From positions 1 through 55,356 of the IMG/VR virus record IMGVR_UViG_3300047652_000066: a DNA stretch of 55,356 bases; one strand, written 5' to 3'. Every line of letters begins with the position of its first letter. The first letter of the stretch is position 1. Source of the stretch: a virus. The translations under genes were made by a program, and so were the position numbers. This document shows positions 38,106-47,200 of the stretch, one piece after another. The notes under the pieces are model-generated. The model was not told the origin of the DNA and ran no database searches. It saw only the letters and a list, made by a program, of their open reading frames with translations.

Positions 38106-39475
38106 TGTGGAACCCGTTCCGGACAAAAGTAAAGTCGCTTCAGGCACCTGTGGACAATCGGGGTTGGTTTCCAATTGTTATTCATGAGTCATTCGCCGGC
38201 GCCTGGCAGCGCAATATCAAAGTTGATCGGCAGACAGTGCTGGCATATAACGCCGTTTTTGCCTGTATTTCTCTGATTGCCAATGATATTGCAAAAATGC
38301 CTATCCGGCTGATGGGGCAAGATTCAAACGGGATTTGGAAAGAAAATAAAAATGCTACCGGCGCTTCGATATTGCGCCGCCCTAATACTTTTCAGAACCG
38401 GATTCAATTTTATGAATGTTGGCTAAATTCGAAATTGGCATGGGGCAACACCTACATCCTGAAGATACGGGATAGCGCCAATGGGATCTTAGAATTTCGC
38501 ATTCTTGACCCAAATAAAGTAATGCCGCTTGTTTCTGATGATGGCGAAGTTTTCTACCAGATCAGCCCAGACAATATAGCTGGTGTGGAGAAACAAATCA
38601 TTGTACCGGCGCGCGAAATTATCCATGACCGTTTCAATTGCCTATATCATCCACTAATTGGACTATCACCCATTTATGCATGCGGACTATCCGCTATGCA
38701 GGGATACTATATTCAGAAAAATTCTGCTGCCTTCTTCAAGAACGGCGGTAAACCGAGTGGGGTAATCAGGGTTCCCGGAACGATCGACCCGGAGAAGGCG
38801 CGGGAAATCAAAGCGGCCTGGGAAACCAGTTATGGCGGCGAAAATTCAGGTAAAACAGCACTGATATCCGGTGGCGCTGACTATGTACCCATTTCAATGT
38901 CGGCGGTGGATGCGCAAACTGTTGAGCAACTGAAGATGACCGCAGAAATTGTCTGCTCAGTCTTTCATGTCGCTGCCTATAAGGTTGGCGCCGGAACGAT
39001 GCCGACACAAAACAATATTGAGGCATTGGAACTGCAATATTATTCGCAATGTCTCCAGACGCACATCGAATCGATTGAATTGCTGATGAGTGAAGCTTTT
39101 GACCTCGACGTGAACAGTGGCGTTAAGTTCGACGTTGACGTATTGCTGCGGATGGATACCCAGGGCCGCTATGCAACCTATAAAACGGCTGTTGGTAGTG
39201 CTGTAATGTCGCCGAATGAGGCAAGAAAAAAAGAAAATCTTCCGCCGGTACCTGGTGGCGAAAATCCATACCTTCAGCAGCAAAACTATAGCCTGGAAGC
39301 TCTGTCCCGCAGAGACGCAAAAAGCGATCCATTCACTAATACAAGTAATACTCCCGCTCCTGTGGAAACAGGGCAAGATCCTGATGCTGCCGAAGAAAAT
39401 GCTAATAAGGCTCTCAGCGATCATGAACTGTTTGCTGTAAAAGCGATGATGAAAGGACTGACAACCCATGAATGA
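38105..39475 (+). CDS. HK97-type portal protein
   Basis: A 456-residue portal. Family features are clear: VLAYNAVFACISLIANDIAK, PNTFQNRIQFYECWLNSKLAWGN (split), ILDPNKVMPL, HDRFNCLYHPLIGLSPIYAC and FKNGGKPSGVIRVPG. The dodecameric portal forms the DNA entry vertex. Unusually it lies downstream of the capsid gene rather than upstream of the protease, as a consequence of this phage's terminase, protease-capsid, portal order. Overlaps the next gene by 8 bp. Confidence 0.94.
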   Translation: MWNPFRTKVKSLQAPVDNRGWFPIVIHESFAGAWQRNIKVDRQTVLAYNAVFACISLIANDIAKMPIRLMGQDSNGIWKENKNATGASILRRPNTFQNRIQFYECWLNSKLAWGNTYILKIRDSANGILEFRILDPNKVMPLVSDDGEVFYQISPDNIAGVEKQIIVPAREIIHDRFNCLYHPLIGLSPIYACGLSAMQGYYIQKNSAAFFKNGGKPSGVIRVPGTIDPEKAREIKAAWETSYGGENSGKTALISGGADYVPISMSAVDAQTVEQLKMTAEIVCSVFHVAAYKVGAGTMPTQNNIEALELQYYSQCLQTHIESIELLMSEAFDLDVNSGVKFDVDVLLRMDTQGRYATYKTAVGSAVMSPNEARKKENLPPVPGGENPYLQQQNYSLEALSRRDAKSDPFTNTSNTPAPVETGQDPDAAEENANKALSDHELFAVKAMMKGLTTHE

Positions 39476-40502
39476 ACGCGAATTATCACTGATAAAAGCG
39501 ATTGGTGAGTCTGTCCGTGATCAGTTGCTGCTGGTGGAAAAACGCTTTGATGCTGCATTACAAGCGCATATTAAATCCATCCTAGAAATGAAGGCTGATT
39601 TAGAGCGGTCCATTTCTGAGTCACGTCCAGAACCTTTGCCAGATATCAATGCGTTGGTTTCTAAAGCGGTCGAGACATTACCGGCACCAAAAATGCCGCA
39701 ACTTCCCGATATCGATTCGATAGTCGCTGAAGCCATAGCCAAGTTACCCGCGCCGCAGGATGGCAAGAGTGTTTTGCCGGAGGATGTGCGCCCGATGCTG
39801 CAGGATATGGTGTCTGCCGCGGTGGCGGAAATCCCGGCGCCGGAAAACGGTAAAGATTTCGATCCGGACGCGCTTAAACAGGCTGTGGCCGAAGCTGTGG
39901 CTAAGCTTCCCCTGCCGCAGGATGGCAAGAGTGTTTTGCCGGAGGATGTGCGCCCGATGCTGCAGGATATGGTGTCTGCCGCGGTGACGGAAATCCCCGA
40001 TGTGAAAGAACTGGTAAATGAGGCGGTAAATGAGGCGGTAAATGCCATTCCGGCACCGGAGTCAGGTTCGCCCGGACGTGACGCATTACAAATTGAAATC
40101 CTTCCCTCTATTGATGAATCTAAGAGTTATCCACGCGGATCGTATGCCACCCACAACGGCGGATTGTGGCGCGCCTTTGAGAAAACCCATGAATTACGCG
40201 GTTGGGAATGCCTGGTTGATGGTGTGGCGGCCATTGATGTTGCCCGTGGTGATCAACGTAATTTTACAGTAACAGTCATGCGCTCTAGCGGTGCCAGCGA
40301 AATCAAGGCGTTTGATATTCCGGTACTGATATACCGCGGTGTATTTAAGGCAGATAAAACCTATCAGGCCGGCGACACGGTTACATGGGGCGGTTCGCTC
40401 TGGCATTGCGATGAGCCGACCGCAGATAAACCTGGGGAGATCGGCTCAAAGGGCTGGACGCTGGCAGCGAAGCGCGGGCGCGATGCGAGGAATAAAATAT
40501 GA
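39468..40502 (+). CDS. Virion protein with duplicated segments and carbohydrate-binding-like modules
   Basis: A 344-residue protein. Residues 1-200 are helical, with repeating LPAPQDGKSVLPEDVRPMLQ units; an 84-bp DNA duplication with one mismatch underlies two of them (about residues 96-123 and 150-177). The C-terminal 135 residues contain two modules with aromatic motifs like small carbohydrate-binding domains: SYATHNGGLWRAF...GWECLVDG and TYQAGDTVTWGGSLWHCDEP. Such domains decorate phage heads or tails. It may be a head decoration or host-adhesion protein. Confidence 0.75.
   Translation: MNERELSLIKAIGESVRDQLLLVEKRFDAALQAHIKSILEMKADLERSISESRPEPLPDINALVSKAVETLPAPKMPQLPDIDSIVAEAIAKLPAPQDGKSVLPEDVRPMLQDMVSAAVAEIPAPENGKDFDPDALKQAVAEAVAKLPLPQDGKSVLPEDVRPMLQDMVSAAVTEIPDVKELVNEAVNEAVNAIPAPESGSPGRDALQIEILPSIDESKSYPRGSYATHNGGLWRAFEKTHELRGWECLVDGVAAIDVARGDQRNFTVTVMRSSGASEIKAFDIPVLIYRGVFKADKTYQAGDTVTWGGSLWHCDEPTADKPGEIGSKGWTLAAKRGRDARNKI
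39752..39997 (+). repeat. 84-bp direct duplication inside a structural gene
   Basis: 39752-39835 and 39914-39997 are identical but for one base, 162 bp (54 codons) apart. The near identity indicates a recent duplication or continuing conversion; in-frame copy-number change is expected. Confidence 0.85.
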
Positions 40503-40825
40503 TTCAATTGGTATCTCTTGATGAAGCCAAAATGCATCTGCGCATAGATGACAATTATGGTGATCCTGATCTTCAGGGGAAAATTGACTCCGGGAGCGCG
40601 GCAATCCTCTCTTATATTCAGGGAAGCCGCGATAAGGTTGTTGGTGAAGATGGAATCTTGATACCCGGGGAGCCATTATCTCGCGTGAAAACGGCATTGC
40701 TGGTTTTATTGGGATATCTCGATCGCAATCGTGGAGGGGAAGAAGAGGAAAATCTGAAACAAGGTGAACTCCCTTTCTCAGTGACGATGCTTATCTATGA
40801 TCTCCGCCAACCCACAATTATCTAA
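40499..40825 (+). CDS. Head-tail connector (gp6-like)
   Basis: A 108-residue protein of the phage gp6-like head-tail connector family: LVSLDEAKMHLRIDDNYGD, then GKIDSGSAAILSYIQGS and a C-terminal helix ALLVLLGYLDRNRGGEE. It should form the ring under the portal. Overlaps the preceding gene by 4 bp. Confidence 0.88.
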   Translation: MIQLVSLDEAKMHLRIDDNYGDPDLQGKIDSGSAAILSYIQGSRDKVVGEDGILIPGEPLSRVKTALLVLLGYLDRNRGGEEEENLKQGELPFSVTMLIYDLRQPTII

Positions 40826-40834
40826 TGGTGAAAT

Positions 40835-40999
40835 ATGGCATGCGCAGGATGTGAACGTCGAAAGGCATGGCTGAAAAAGTGGATGAGGATAGCCTATGAA
40901 CGAGCAACTGGTAAACGAGCTGATAGCGGCCCTGAAAGCCGAGACACAAGCAAAGATGGCTCAAACGGAAGCGATAAATCACCTCGCGGAATCCAATGA
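40835..40999 (+). CDS. Small CxxC phage protein
   Basis: A 54-residue gene: MACAGCERRKAWLKKWMRIA, then YERATGKRADSG and a polar tail. The CxxCxxRR start followed by a WLKKW helix is common to small proteins near head-tail genes in lambdoid phages. GGTGA stands six bases before the ATG. About 100 bp overlap the next gene in another frame, so the polar tail may be overprinted. Probable metal site; function unknown. Confidence 0.65.
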   Translation: MACAGCERRKAWLKKWMRIAYERATGKRADSGPESRDTSKDGSNGSDKSPRGIQ

Positions 41000-41096
41000 G
41001 GCATTGTGTGCCGTCATTATCGAATCATTGGCAGAAGATGAACCTGATGCAAAAGAAAAGCCGGGTAATTACCTCAGTGGCAAGGTGAGGGGTTAA
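40896..41096 (+). CDS. Small helical phage protein
   Basis: A 66-residue protein made of one long helix (NEQLVNELIAALKAETQAKM, then EAINHLAESNEALCAVIIES) and a short tail. Such proteins recur next to the CxxC protein in related phages and may be minor head components or scaffolding aids. The ribosome site GAGGATAGCCT is adequate. Confidence 0.7.
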   Translation: MNEQLVNELIAALKAETQAKMAQTEAINHLAESNEALCAVIIESLAEDEPDAKEKPGNYLSGKVRG

Positions 41097-41098
41097 TC

Positions 41099-41449
41099 AT
41101 GCAGTCCGGAAAGCTGCGCCATCGTATTACACCCCAGAAATTTGTCACAAATCAGGATCCCGAAACTGGAGCGCCCATAAAAACGTGGGTCAATCTGATT
41201 CAAACTACGCCAGACAATGGGATTTGGGCCGAAGTCTATCCGCTTTCGGCCAGGGAATTTATCGCGGCCCAGGCAACGCAGAATGAAATCACAACCCGGA
41301 TCACCATACGCCGACGCGATGATATTACCGCCCAATGTCGTATTTTATTCCGCGGAAAAATTTACAACATCGAAGGCATACTTCCCGATCCTGATAGCGG
41401 GTTGGAATATTTGACGCTTCCATGCTCCGAAGGGGTAAATGATGGCTGA
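41099..41449 (+). CDS. Head closure protein (SPP1 gp16/Hc1-like)
   Basis: A 116-residue protein: GKLRHRITPQKFVTNQDPET at the N-terminus, then WAEVYPLSAREFIAAQATQN and ITIRRRDDITAQCRILFRGK. This is the phage head-tail adaptor/head closure family, which seals DNA-filled heads. Position after the connector agrees. Confidence 0.9.
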   Translation: MQSGKLRHRITPQKFVTNQDPETGAPIKTWVNLIQTTPDNGIWAEVYPLSAREFIAAQATQNEITTRITIRRRDDITAQCRILFRGKIYNIEGILPDPDSGLEYLTLPCSEGVNDG

Positions 41450-41981
41450 TGGTCTAGACATCAATCTTACCGGGCTTGATTCTCTGGTTGCTAAAATGTC
41501 AGCGGCAACAGAGGCGACCCGGAGTCAGGCAGGAAAAAATGCGCTGAGAGCGGCCGCAAACATTATTCGTGACCGAGCCCGAAGTAACGCTCAGCAGGTG
41601 GACAGGCCCCAAACTCGTGAGGCCATTTATAAAAATATTGTGGCCGCTTGGAGCAGCAGAACATTTAGGCAAACGGGCAATCTCGCATTTCGTGTCGGCG
41701 TCATGGGGGGTGCCAGGCACTACGCGCCGACAAAAGAAAACATCCGCAAGGGGCGCGTAGGCAAGATATTTAAAACGAATGGAAATTCGACTAACCCTGG
41801 CGGCGATACGTTCTATTGGCGGTTTCTGGAATTTGGGACGCAACATGCTAAAGCACAGCCTATTTTGCGTCCAGCTATGAACGGCGCCGACATGGACGTA
41901 ATAAACGTTTTCGCCACTGAATTCGAGAAAGCTTTGGATGCGGCGATTACCCAGGGCAATACAGGAGGGAATGCGACGTGA
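41442..41981 (+). CDS. HK97 gp10-like tail completion protein
   Basis: A 179-residue protein of the HK97 gp10 family. GLDSLVAKMSAATEATRSQA, ALRAAANIIRDRARSNAQQV and the conserved WRFLEFGTQHAKAQPILRPA near the C-terminus identify it. It acts in head-tail joining. ATG 41442 is preferred over 41439 because AGGGG is then six bases away. Confidence 0.9.
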   Translation: MADGLDINLTGLDSLVAKMSAATEATRSQAGKNALRAAANIIRDRARSNAQQVDRPQTREAIYKNIVAAWSSRTFRQTGNLAFRVGVMGGARHYAPTKENIRKGRVGKIFKTNGNSTNPGGDTFYWRFLEFGTQHAKAQPILRPAMNGADMDVINVFATEFEKALDAAITQGNTGGNAT

Positions 41982-42343
41982 TAGCACCAATCTTCCCCAT
42001 CTGTGCTGCTGATCCTACGGTAAAAAGTCTGCTGGGCGATTCTCCGGTCAGGCTATATCCATTCGATTTGCAGGATGACACGCCTGTTTACCCCTATGCC
42101 GTTTGGCAAAACATTGACGGCATGCCAGAAAATTATTTGGCTCAGCGGTCTGATACAGATCACTTCTCGCTGCAGGTTGATTGCTATGCAAAGACCCCAC
42201 AAGAGGTGATCGCTGTGGCAGAGGCTCTGCGTGATGCCATAGAGGGTTCGGCTTATATCACCCGGTTGGGTGACCAAACCCGTGATCCTGATACGAAGCT
42301 TTATCGATATTCGTTTGATGTAGATTTTATCGTCAAACGCTGA
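41978..42343 (+). CDS. DUF3168 tail completion/terminator protein
   Basis: A 121-residue protein from a GTG that overlaps the preceding stop and follows AGGAGGGAATGCGAC. Family features: RLYPFDLQDDTPVYPYAVWQ and a ferredoxin-like fold segment FSLQVDCYAKTPQEVIAVAE, then YRYSFDVDFIV. DUF3168 proteins cap the tail tube, like lambda gpU. Followed by a terminator. Confidence 0.88.
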   Translation: MIAPIFPICAADPTVKSLLGDSPVRLYPFDLQDDTPVYPYAVWQNIDGMPENYLAQRSDTDHFSLQVDCYAKTPQEVIAVAEALRDAIEGSAYITRLGDQTRDPDTKLYRYSFDVDFIVKR

Positions 42344-42364
42344 AATTCCCGTTTTTCCCTCTAT

Positions 42365-42387
42365 GCCGGCCAAGTGCCGGCTTTTTT
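42365..42387 (+). terminator. Intrinsic terminator before the tail tube gene
   Basis: GCCGGC, loop CAAGT, GCCGGC, then TTTTTT. Confidence 0.9.
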
Positions 42388-42403
42388 ATGACCGGAGATA
42401 ACC

Positions 42404-42895
42404 ATGTCTGTATTGACACAAGGCACTCAATTTTTTGTCCTCGCAAATGGTCTGATTCAGGAAGTGGAATGCATCACTTCCTTCACCCCTGGCGGTAACC
42501 CGGCAGATCAGATTGAAGATACCTGCTTAAGCGAGAAGAACAGCCGGACCTACAAAAAAGGACTTCGGACACCGGCATCCGCAACGGTGACTCTTAACGC
42601 CGATCCGACCAATGCCAGCCATCTTATGCTGCAGCAACTGGCGGAATCTGACGATGAAACGCTGTTAACGTTTGCTGTCGGCTGGGCAGATGGTGAGTCA
42701 TTACCGACCGTCGGCTCTGGCGAAGGGAATGTTGACGGGCTTACCCTTCCGTCCGATCGCACCTGGTTTGTGTTCAAGGGTTTTGTCACTGACTTCCCGT
42801 TTGATTTTGCGGCCAATGCCGTTGTGGCCACTTCGGCAACAATTCAGCGTTCCGGACAAAGTGTCTGGGTGCCAAAGGCCGAACAAACAAGCTGA
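42404..42895 (+). CDS. Major tail tube protein (lambda gpV-like)
   Basis: A 163-residue protein. TQGTQFFVLANGLIQEVECI, IEDTCLSEKNSRTYKKGLRT, ATVTLNADPTNASHLMLQQL are typical of tail tube subunits that stack as hexamers around the tape measure. It lacks the extra Ig-like domain of lambda gpV. Directly precedes the G/GT chaperone genes. Confidence 0.9.
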   Translation: MSVLTQGTQFFVLANGLIQEVECITSFTPGGNPADQIEDTCLSEKNSRTYKKGLRTPASATVTLNADPTNASHLMLQQLAESDDETLLTFAVGWADGESLPTVGSGEGNVDGLTLPSDRTWFVFKGFVTDFPFDFAANAVVATSATIQRSGQSVWVPKAEQTS

Positions 42896-42937
42896 TCTCC
42901 CCTGGTTTTCTCCCTTCAATAATGAGTCATGCATAAA

Positions 42938-43288
42938 ATGAAATTAACCCTCGAAAGTCTTAAAGAAAAAGGCGCCTTTACCGGGCGCCCGGTAGAAAAG
43001 GAAATTACCTGGAAACAGGGAGATGATGAATTTACCGCCACCGTGTTTATTCGTCCGCTGGGTTACCATTCTGCTAAATCTGACCTGCTGGCATTTGGCG
43101 GGAAAATAGATAACGTTGCCGGCCGTATTGCGGCGTCGGTGTGTGATGAGAATGGACATACGGTGTTTACGCTGGAAGATATCACTGGCGAGGCCGATCC
43201 CGAACGAGGTGCTCTGGACGGTAGCCTAACCATTGCCCTGCTGCTGGCTATTCAGGAGGTCAATGACCTGGGAAAAACGAAACACTAA
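42938..43288 (+). CDS. Tail assembly chaperone G (frame 0 product)
   Basis: A 116-residue protein of the gpG family: MKLTLESLKEKGAFTGRPVE, then FTATVFIRPLGYHSAKSDLL. It coats the tape measure during tail assembly. The start at 42938 was chosen by family length (an ATG 9 bp upstream is possible, and neither has a strong ribosome site). Near the end is the slippery heptamer GGGAAAA at 43270, in the correct phase for a -1 shift into the T frame. Confidence 0.9.
   Translation: MKLTLESLKEKGAFTGRPVEKEITWKQGDDEFTATVFIRPLGYHSAKSDLLAFGGKIDNVAGRIAASVCDENGHTVFTLEDITGEADPERGALDGSLTIALLLAIQEVNDLGKTKH
43270..43276 (+). other. Programmed -1 frameshift site (G to GT)
   Basis: GGGAAAA is read as G GGA AAA in frame 0 (codons GGA 43271-43273 and AAA 43274-43276), four codons before the G stop. 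A -1 slip continues NETLTAEDEIWCELV into the T frame without a stop. The motif differs by one base from lambda GGGAAAG. Confidence 0.88.
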
Positions 43289-43317
43289 CCGCTGAGGACG
43301 AAATTTGGTGCGAGTTA

Positions 43318-43587
43318 GTGATGAACGGTATCGGCGGTCGTACAATTGCCGAGGCTCAGGAACGGATGAGCTTGCCAGAGTTCAGGATGTGGCTCAAATA
43401 CCGGCAAAAATATGGAAATCTGAATCCCATGATGCGTGTTGAGTGGGGCGCAGCCCTAATATCATCTGTGCTGGCCAATGTCAATCGTGGCAAAAACACC
43501 CCGGCATTCAGCGTGACAGATTTTGCGCCTCACATGGAGGATGCCGCACCGATCTCACTGGAAGAAGCCATGCAGGAATGGAGGTAA
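43318..43587 (+). CDS. T domain of the tail assembly chaperone GT
   Basis: The open part after the G stop: EAQERMSLPEFRMWLKYRQK, GNLNPMMRVEWGAALISSVL, the T part that binds the tail tube protein. It is made mainly as a GT fusion (42938-43587) by the slip at 43270-43276; the GTG at 43318 has no convincing ribosome site, so a free T product is unlikely. Confidence 0.88.
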   Translation: MMNGIGGRTIAEAQERMSLPEFRMWLKYRQKYGNLNPMMRVEWGAALISSVLANVNRGKNTPAFSVTDFAPHMEDAAPISLEEAMQEWR

Positions 43588-43685
43588 CAATTTATCAATA
43601 TTATATGATGACTCCATTGGTTTAGCTTCCAATTGTGCATTTCCCGTATTAGGATGTAAAGAAATGTTACCAACGGAGATCAGTG

Positions 43686-44189
43686 ATGAAAAAAATCTAT
43701 TTAATTTATCTTTTTATCTTAACGCTGACTGGCTGTTCACAGATGATTGATGAACAAAATAGAAAAAATCAGAATGAAGTTGATAATATTGTTAATGATT
43801 GCCCAGTACAATCTACAATATCTCAATTGGATAATAAAACAGAAGGTGCATTTGCAGAAAAACTTGATTTTACTGCATTTCAAATAGAACAAATAAGAAA
43901 AACTAATTATTTGAAATATCAAACTCTTATGCTTTATATGGGTACGTTAGATATAACAAATGCTATGAAAAAGCTCTCTCAATGTGAAGTTTCTCAGGAA
44001 ATGCCAATAATTGAATCTGTAAAAAAAGATTTTGAGTCAATGAAATTATTAACAAAAAATCCACAGAAAAAATCTGCTTTGGTAGATGCGTATTCTTCTT
44101 GGCAGACATTTATTAGTTCCGATAAGTCTGAAAGTATACGCGCTAAATATGAAATGGAAAATGCAATAAATCGATACAAAAACATATAA
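43686..44189 (+). CDS. Lipoprotein in the superinfection-exclusion slot
   Basis: A 167-residue lipoprotein, AT-rich unlike its neighbours. Signal peptide MKKIYLIYLFILTLTGCS with lipobox LTGC (Cys17); Ser at +2 suits outer-membrane sorting, and the mature part is a helical periplasmic domain. It lies between the GT chaperone and the tape measure, the exact slot of HK97 gp15, a moron that blocks DNA entry of related phages. CGGAG precedes the ATG at 43686 and a strong terminator follows, so it is a self-contained insert, likely lysogen-expressed. No family match is known to me. Confidence 0.82.
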   Translation: MKKIYLIYLFILTLTGCSQMIDEQNRKNQNEVDNIVNDCPVQSTISQLDNKTEGAFAEKLDFTAFQIEQIRKTNYLKYQTLMLYMGTLDITNAMKKLSQCEVSQEMPIIESVKKDFESMKLLTKNPQKKSALVDAYSSWQTFISSDKSESIRAKYEMENAINRYKNI

Positions 44190-44196
44190 TCAATCG

Positions 44197-44218
44197 AACC
44201 CGCATACGCGGGTTTTTT
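44197..44218 (+). terminator. Intrinsic terminator of the lipoprotein gene
   Basis: AACCCGC, loop ATAC, GCGGGTT, then TTTT, seven bp after the stop codon. Confidence 0.9.
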
Positions 44219-44283
44219 ATTGTTAATGTAAATCAAAACTATCTTAGAAAAGGTAGCTTTGTTGCATTCATTCTGGAGTTTAT

Positions 44284-47200
44284 ATGGCCAATAGATCGCT
44301 AGGCACGCTGACAATTGACCTGATTGCCAAAACTGGCGGTTTCGTTCAAGGCATGGATCAGGCCGAACGTAAATCACGCAGTTGGCGTACTGCGGTGATG
44401 AATGATATTGGCTTGGCGTCAAAATCCCTTGAAAATATGGAGTTTGTCGCTAAAGATACTGCCAAAGTTCAAGAAACACTCACGAATGCCACTCAGGGCC
44501 AGAAAGCCGCTTTCGCTACATTAATGGGAATAGTGGATAATACCTCTAATTCTTTAGCGGGGTTAGAAGAACGGCAGCGCGCCATTAATACGCTGTTTGG
44601 CATGAATGCAGTCACTACGCAGGAATATTTAAATCTCACCACAGCAACTAATGCTGCAAAAAATAGTCTGGCTGAATACGAAATAGAGCAGCAAAAGTTG
44701 GCCCGGTCTCAGTCTGCGTTGGTATCTCAATTCCAGGCATTACGTAATCAATTGGACCCTACCGCAGTCGCGTTTGAAAAGATCGCAGAACAGCAGAATT
44801 TATTGTCTCAAGCGAAATCATCCGGATTAGTATCATCAGAATATTTTGAGACCTATACCGCTAAAATAAATGAAATGCGGGATGCGCTTGAAAAAAATGC
44901 ATATGCCGCGACAGCCGCAGGACAGGCACAGGCAAAAGCTGCACAGGAAGCGGCAGCGGCTGATAAACAGGCGACAGCCGCTAAAACTTCCTTTATCTCG
45001 AAATTACAAGAACAGATCAACACATTCGGTTTGGCTGGAGAAGAACTTCTCAGATATCAGGCTGCTCAACTTGGCATTACAAAAACTGCCACTCCGTTAA
45101 TCGAAAGTTTCACAAGACTTCAAGCAGAACAAAAAGCAGCAGCCGCAACTGCGGCACTGGAAGCGCAGGCACAACAGGAAGCGGCAGCGGCTGATAAGGC
45201 TTCTGAGGCGGCTAAAGCATCATTAATAGCTACATTAAAACAGCAGGTTGATACTTATGGTATGAGCCGTGCTGAAATGATGGAATACAAAGCAGCTCAG
45301 TTAGGCATAACTGAAAGTACAGCCTCGCTTATAGCGGTAATGAAAGAGCAAGAAAAAGAAACGGCTGCTGCCAGAGAGGCTGCTGCAGAAGCGGCTATGC
45401 AGCAAAAAATGTTGTCGCATGAACAAATGGGTTTCACACAATCGGTCACTGCGCAAGCTGAAGCGATTGGCAAAACCCGTTCTGAGTTTCTGGAATGGAA
45501 AGCGGCACAGTTGGGCGTCTCAGAACAAATGGCCCCTTTCATTGCCAGGATACGCGATCAAGAAAAAGCCATGGCAGGGGGCGCGGTAACGATAGGGCAA
45601 TATAAGGAAGGACTCCGATTATTGCCGATGCAAATCACCGATGTGGTTACCTCGCTTGCCTCAGGCATGCCTGTCTGGTTGATCGCCATCCAGCAAGGCG
45701 GACAGATTAGAGATTCATTCGGTGGTATAGGTAATTCTGCAAAAGCGCTCCTTAGCCTGATCAATCCTGTTACGCTTGGACTTGGCGCTATCGCTGTGGT
45801 AGGTGGGGTGCTGGCAATTGCATTTAAGCAAGGCAGTAGTGAAATGGCTGCCTACAACCAGGCAATCATTACTACCGGGAATTATGCTGGTGTTTCGGCT
45901 GATCAATTAGCTGACATGGCTAAATCAATCAGCTCAAATTTTGGTACCACAGCAAATGCTGCAACAGCTTTGACCACCGCTCTTTCTACCGGGGCGTTTG
46001 ATGGTGGGCAACTAAAGCAAGTGTCGCTGGCGGCTGTAGCGATGCAGGATACGACTGGTAAAGCTATTGACAAAACCATTGCTGAATTTCAGAAATTAGA
46101 ACAAGACCCGGTTAAAGCTTCCGCATCACTAAACGATCAATTTCATTATCTTACGGCCTCGGTATACGAGCAAATCGCCGCATTAGAACGGCATGGAAAT
46201 ACTCAGCAGGCAGCAGCCATTGCTGTCAGCGCTTACGCTACTGCCGAACTGAATGCCGCTAATGATATCAAGAGCAATATGGGCGCGCTTCAAACGGCTT
46301 GGGATGATGTAGCTAAAGCGGCTAAAAGCGCCTGGGACGCCATGTTAAATCTTGGCCGCCCGCAGACTACAACAGATAGGATAAAGGATGCTACTGACAA
46401 AGTTAACAATCTAAAGCAAAGCCTGGATGGATTAAATTCTATCGATACCTCTCAGGGCGGCATGCTTACAGGTGGCGTTGCTAACGCTAGGGCGAGGATC
46501 CAAGAGCAATTGACTGCTGCGCAAGCTGAATTGCAACAGGCTTTAGTTGATAATCAGCGAGATACCCGCAGGGCGGGTGTTAATCAGGTTCAGCAATATT
46601 ATAATGACAAAGCAATTGATTCTCAGACTAAACTTAACGCCTTAGTGCAGAAAGATTTAACAAATGCAGAATTACGGGCTCAGGAACAGAAGAAATTAAC
46701 TGATTATCTTGCTACTGGCGCAAAACTCCAGGATGGAATGACCGAAGCTCAGGCCCGTCAAAATATTAATGATAAATATAAAGATCCCGCACCTTCCAAA
46801 CTCGAAAATGCATTTACGTCTACTGAACAGGCATATAATAAACAGATTGCCCTAATTGATACAACTGGCAAGAAAAGTGTAGTTGTAACACAACTTCAAA
46901 AACTAAATTCAGATATTGCCACAGGAAAACTTGTTGGATTAAATGATGTTCAGAAGAAGCATCTTGAACAATTGGCCGAAGAAGTTGATCGGCTAAATGC
47001 CATTAGAAGGGCAAATCTGGAAAATATCAAAGTTACGGATTTTGCGGCTAATCTTCAAAAGGAAAATAATAACGCTAAACAATCTCTTAATGTAGGGATG
47101 ATAGGTTCTTATGACGGAGACCAAGAAAAAGATAGAATGAAGGAAGTGCTTGATATTCAGCAAGATTATATAAATAAACAGGCAGATATCCAAAAACAAT

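Noticed and set aside
39521-40048. 175-residue minus-strand frame with repeated serine-rich segments
   Set aside because: Its repeats simply mirror the 84-bp duplication of the real plus-strand gene.
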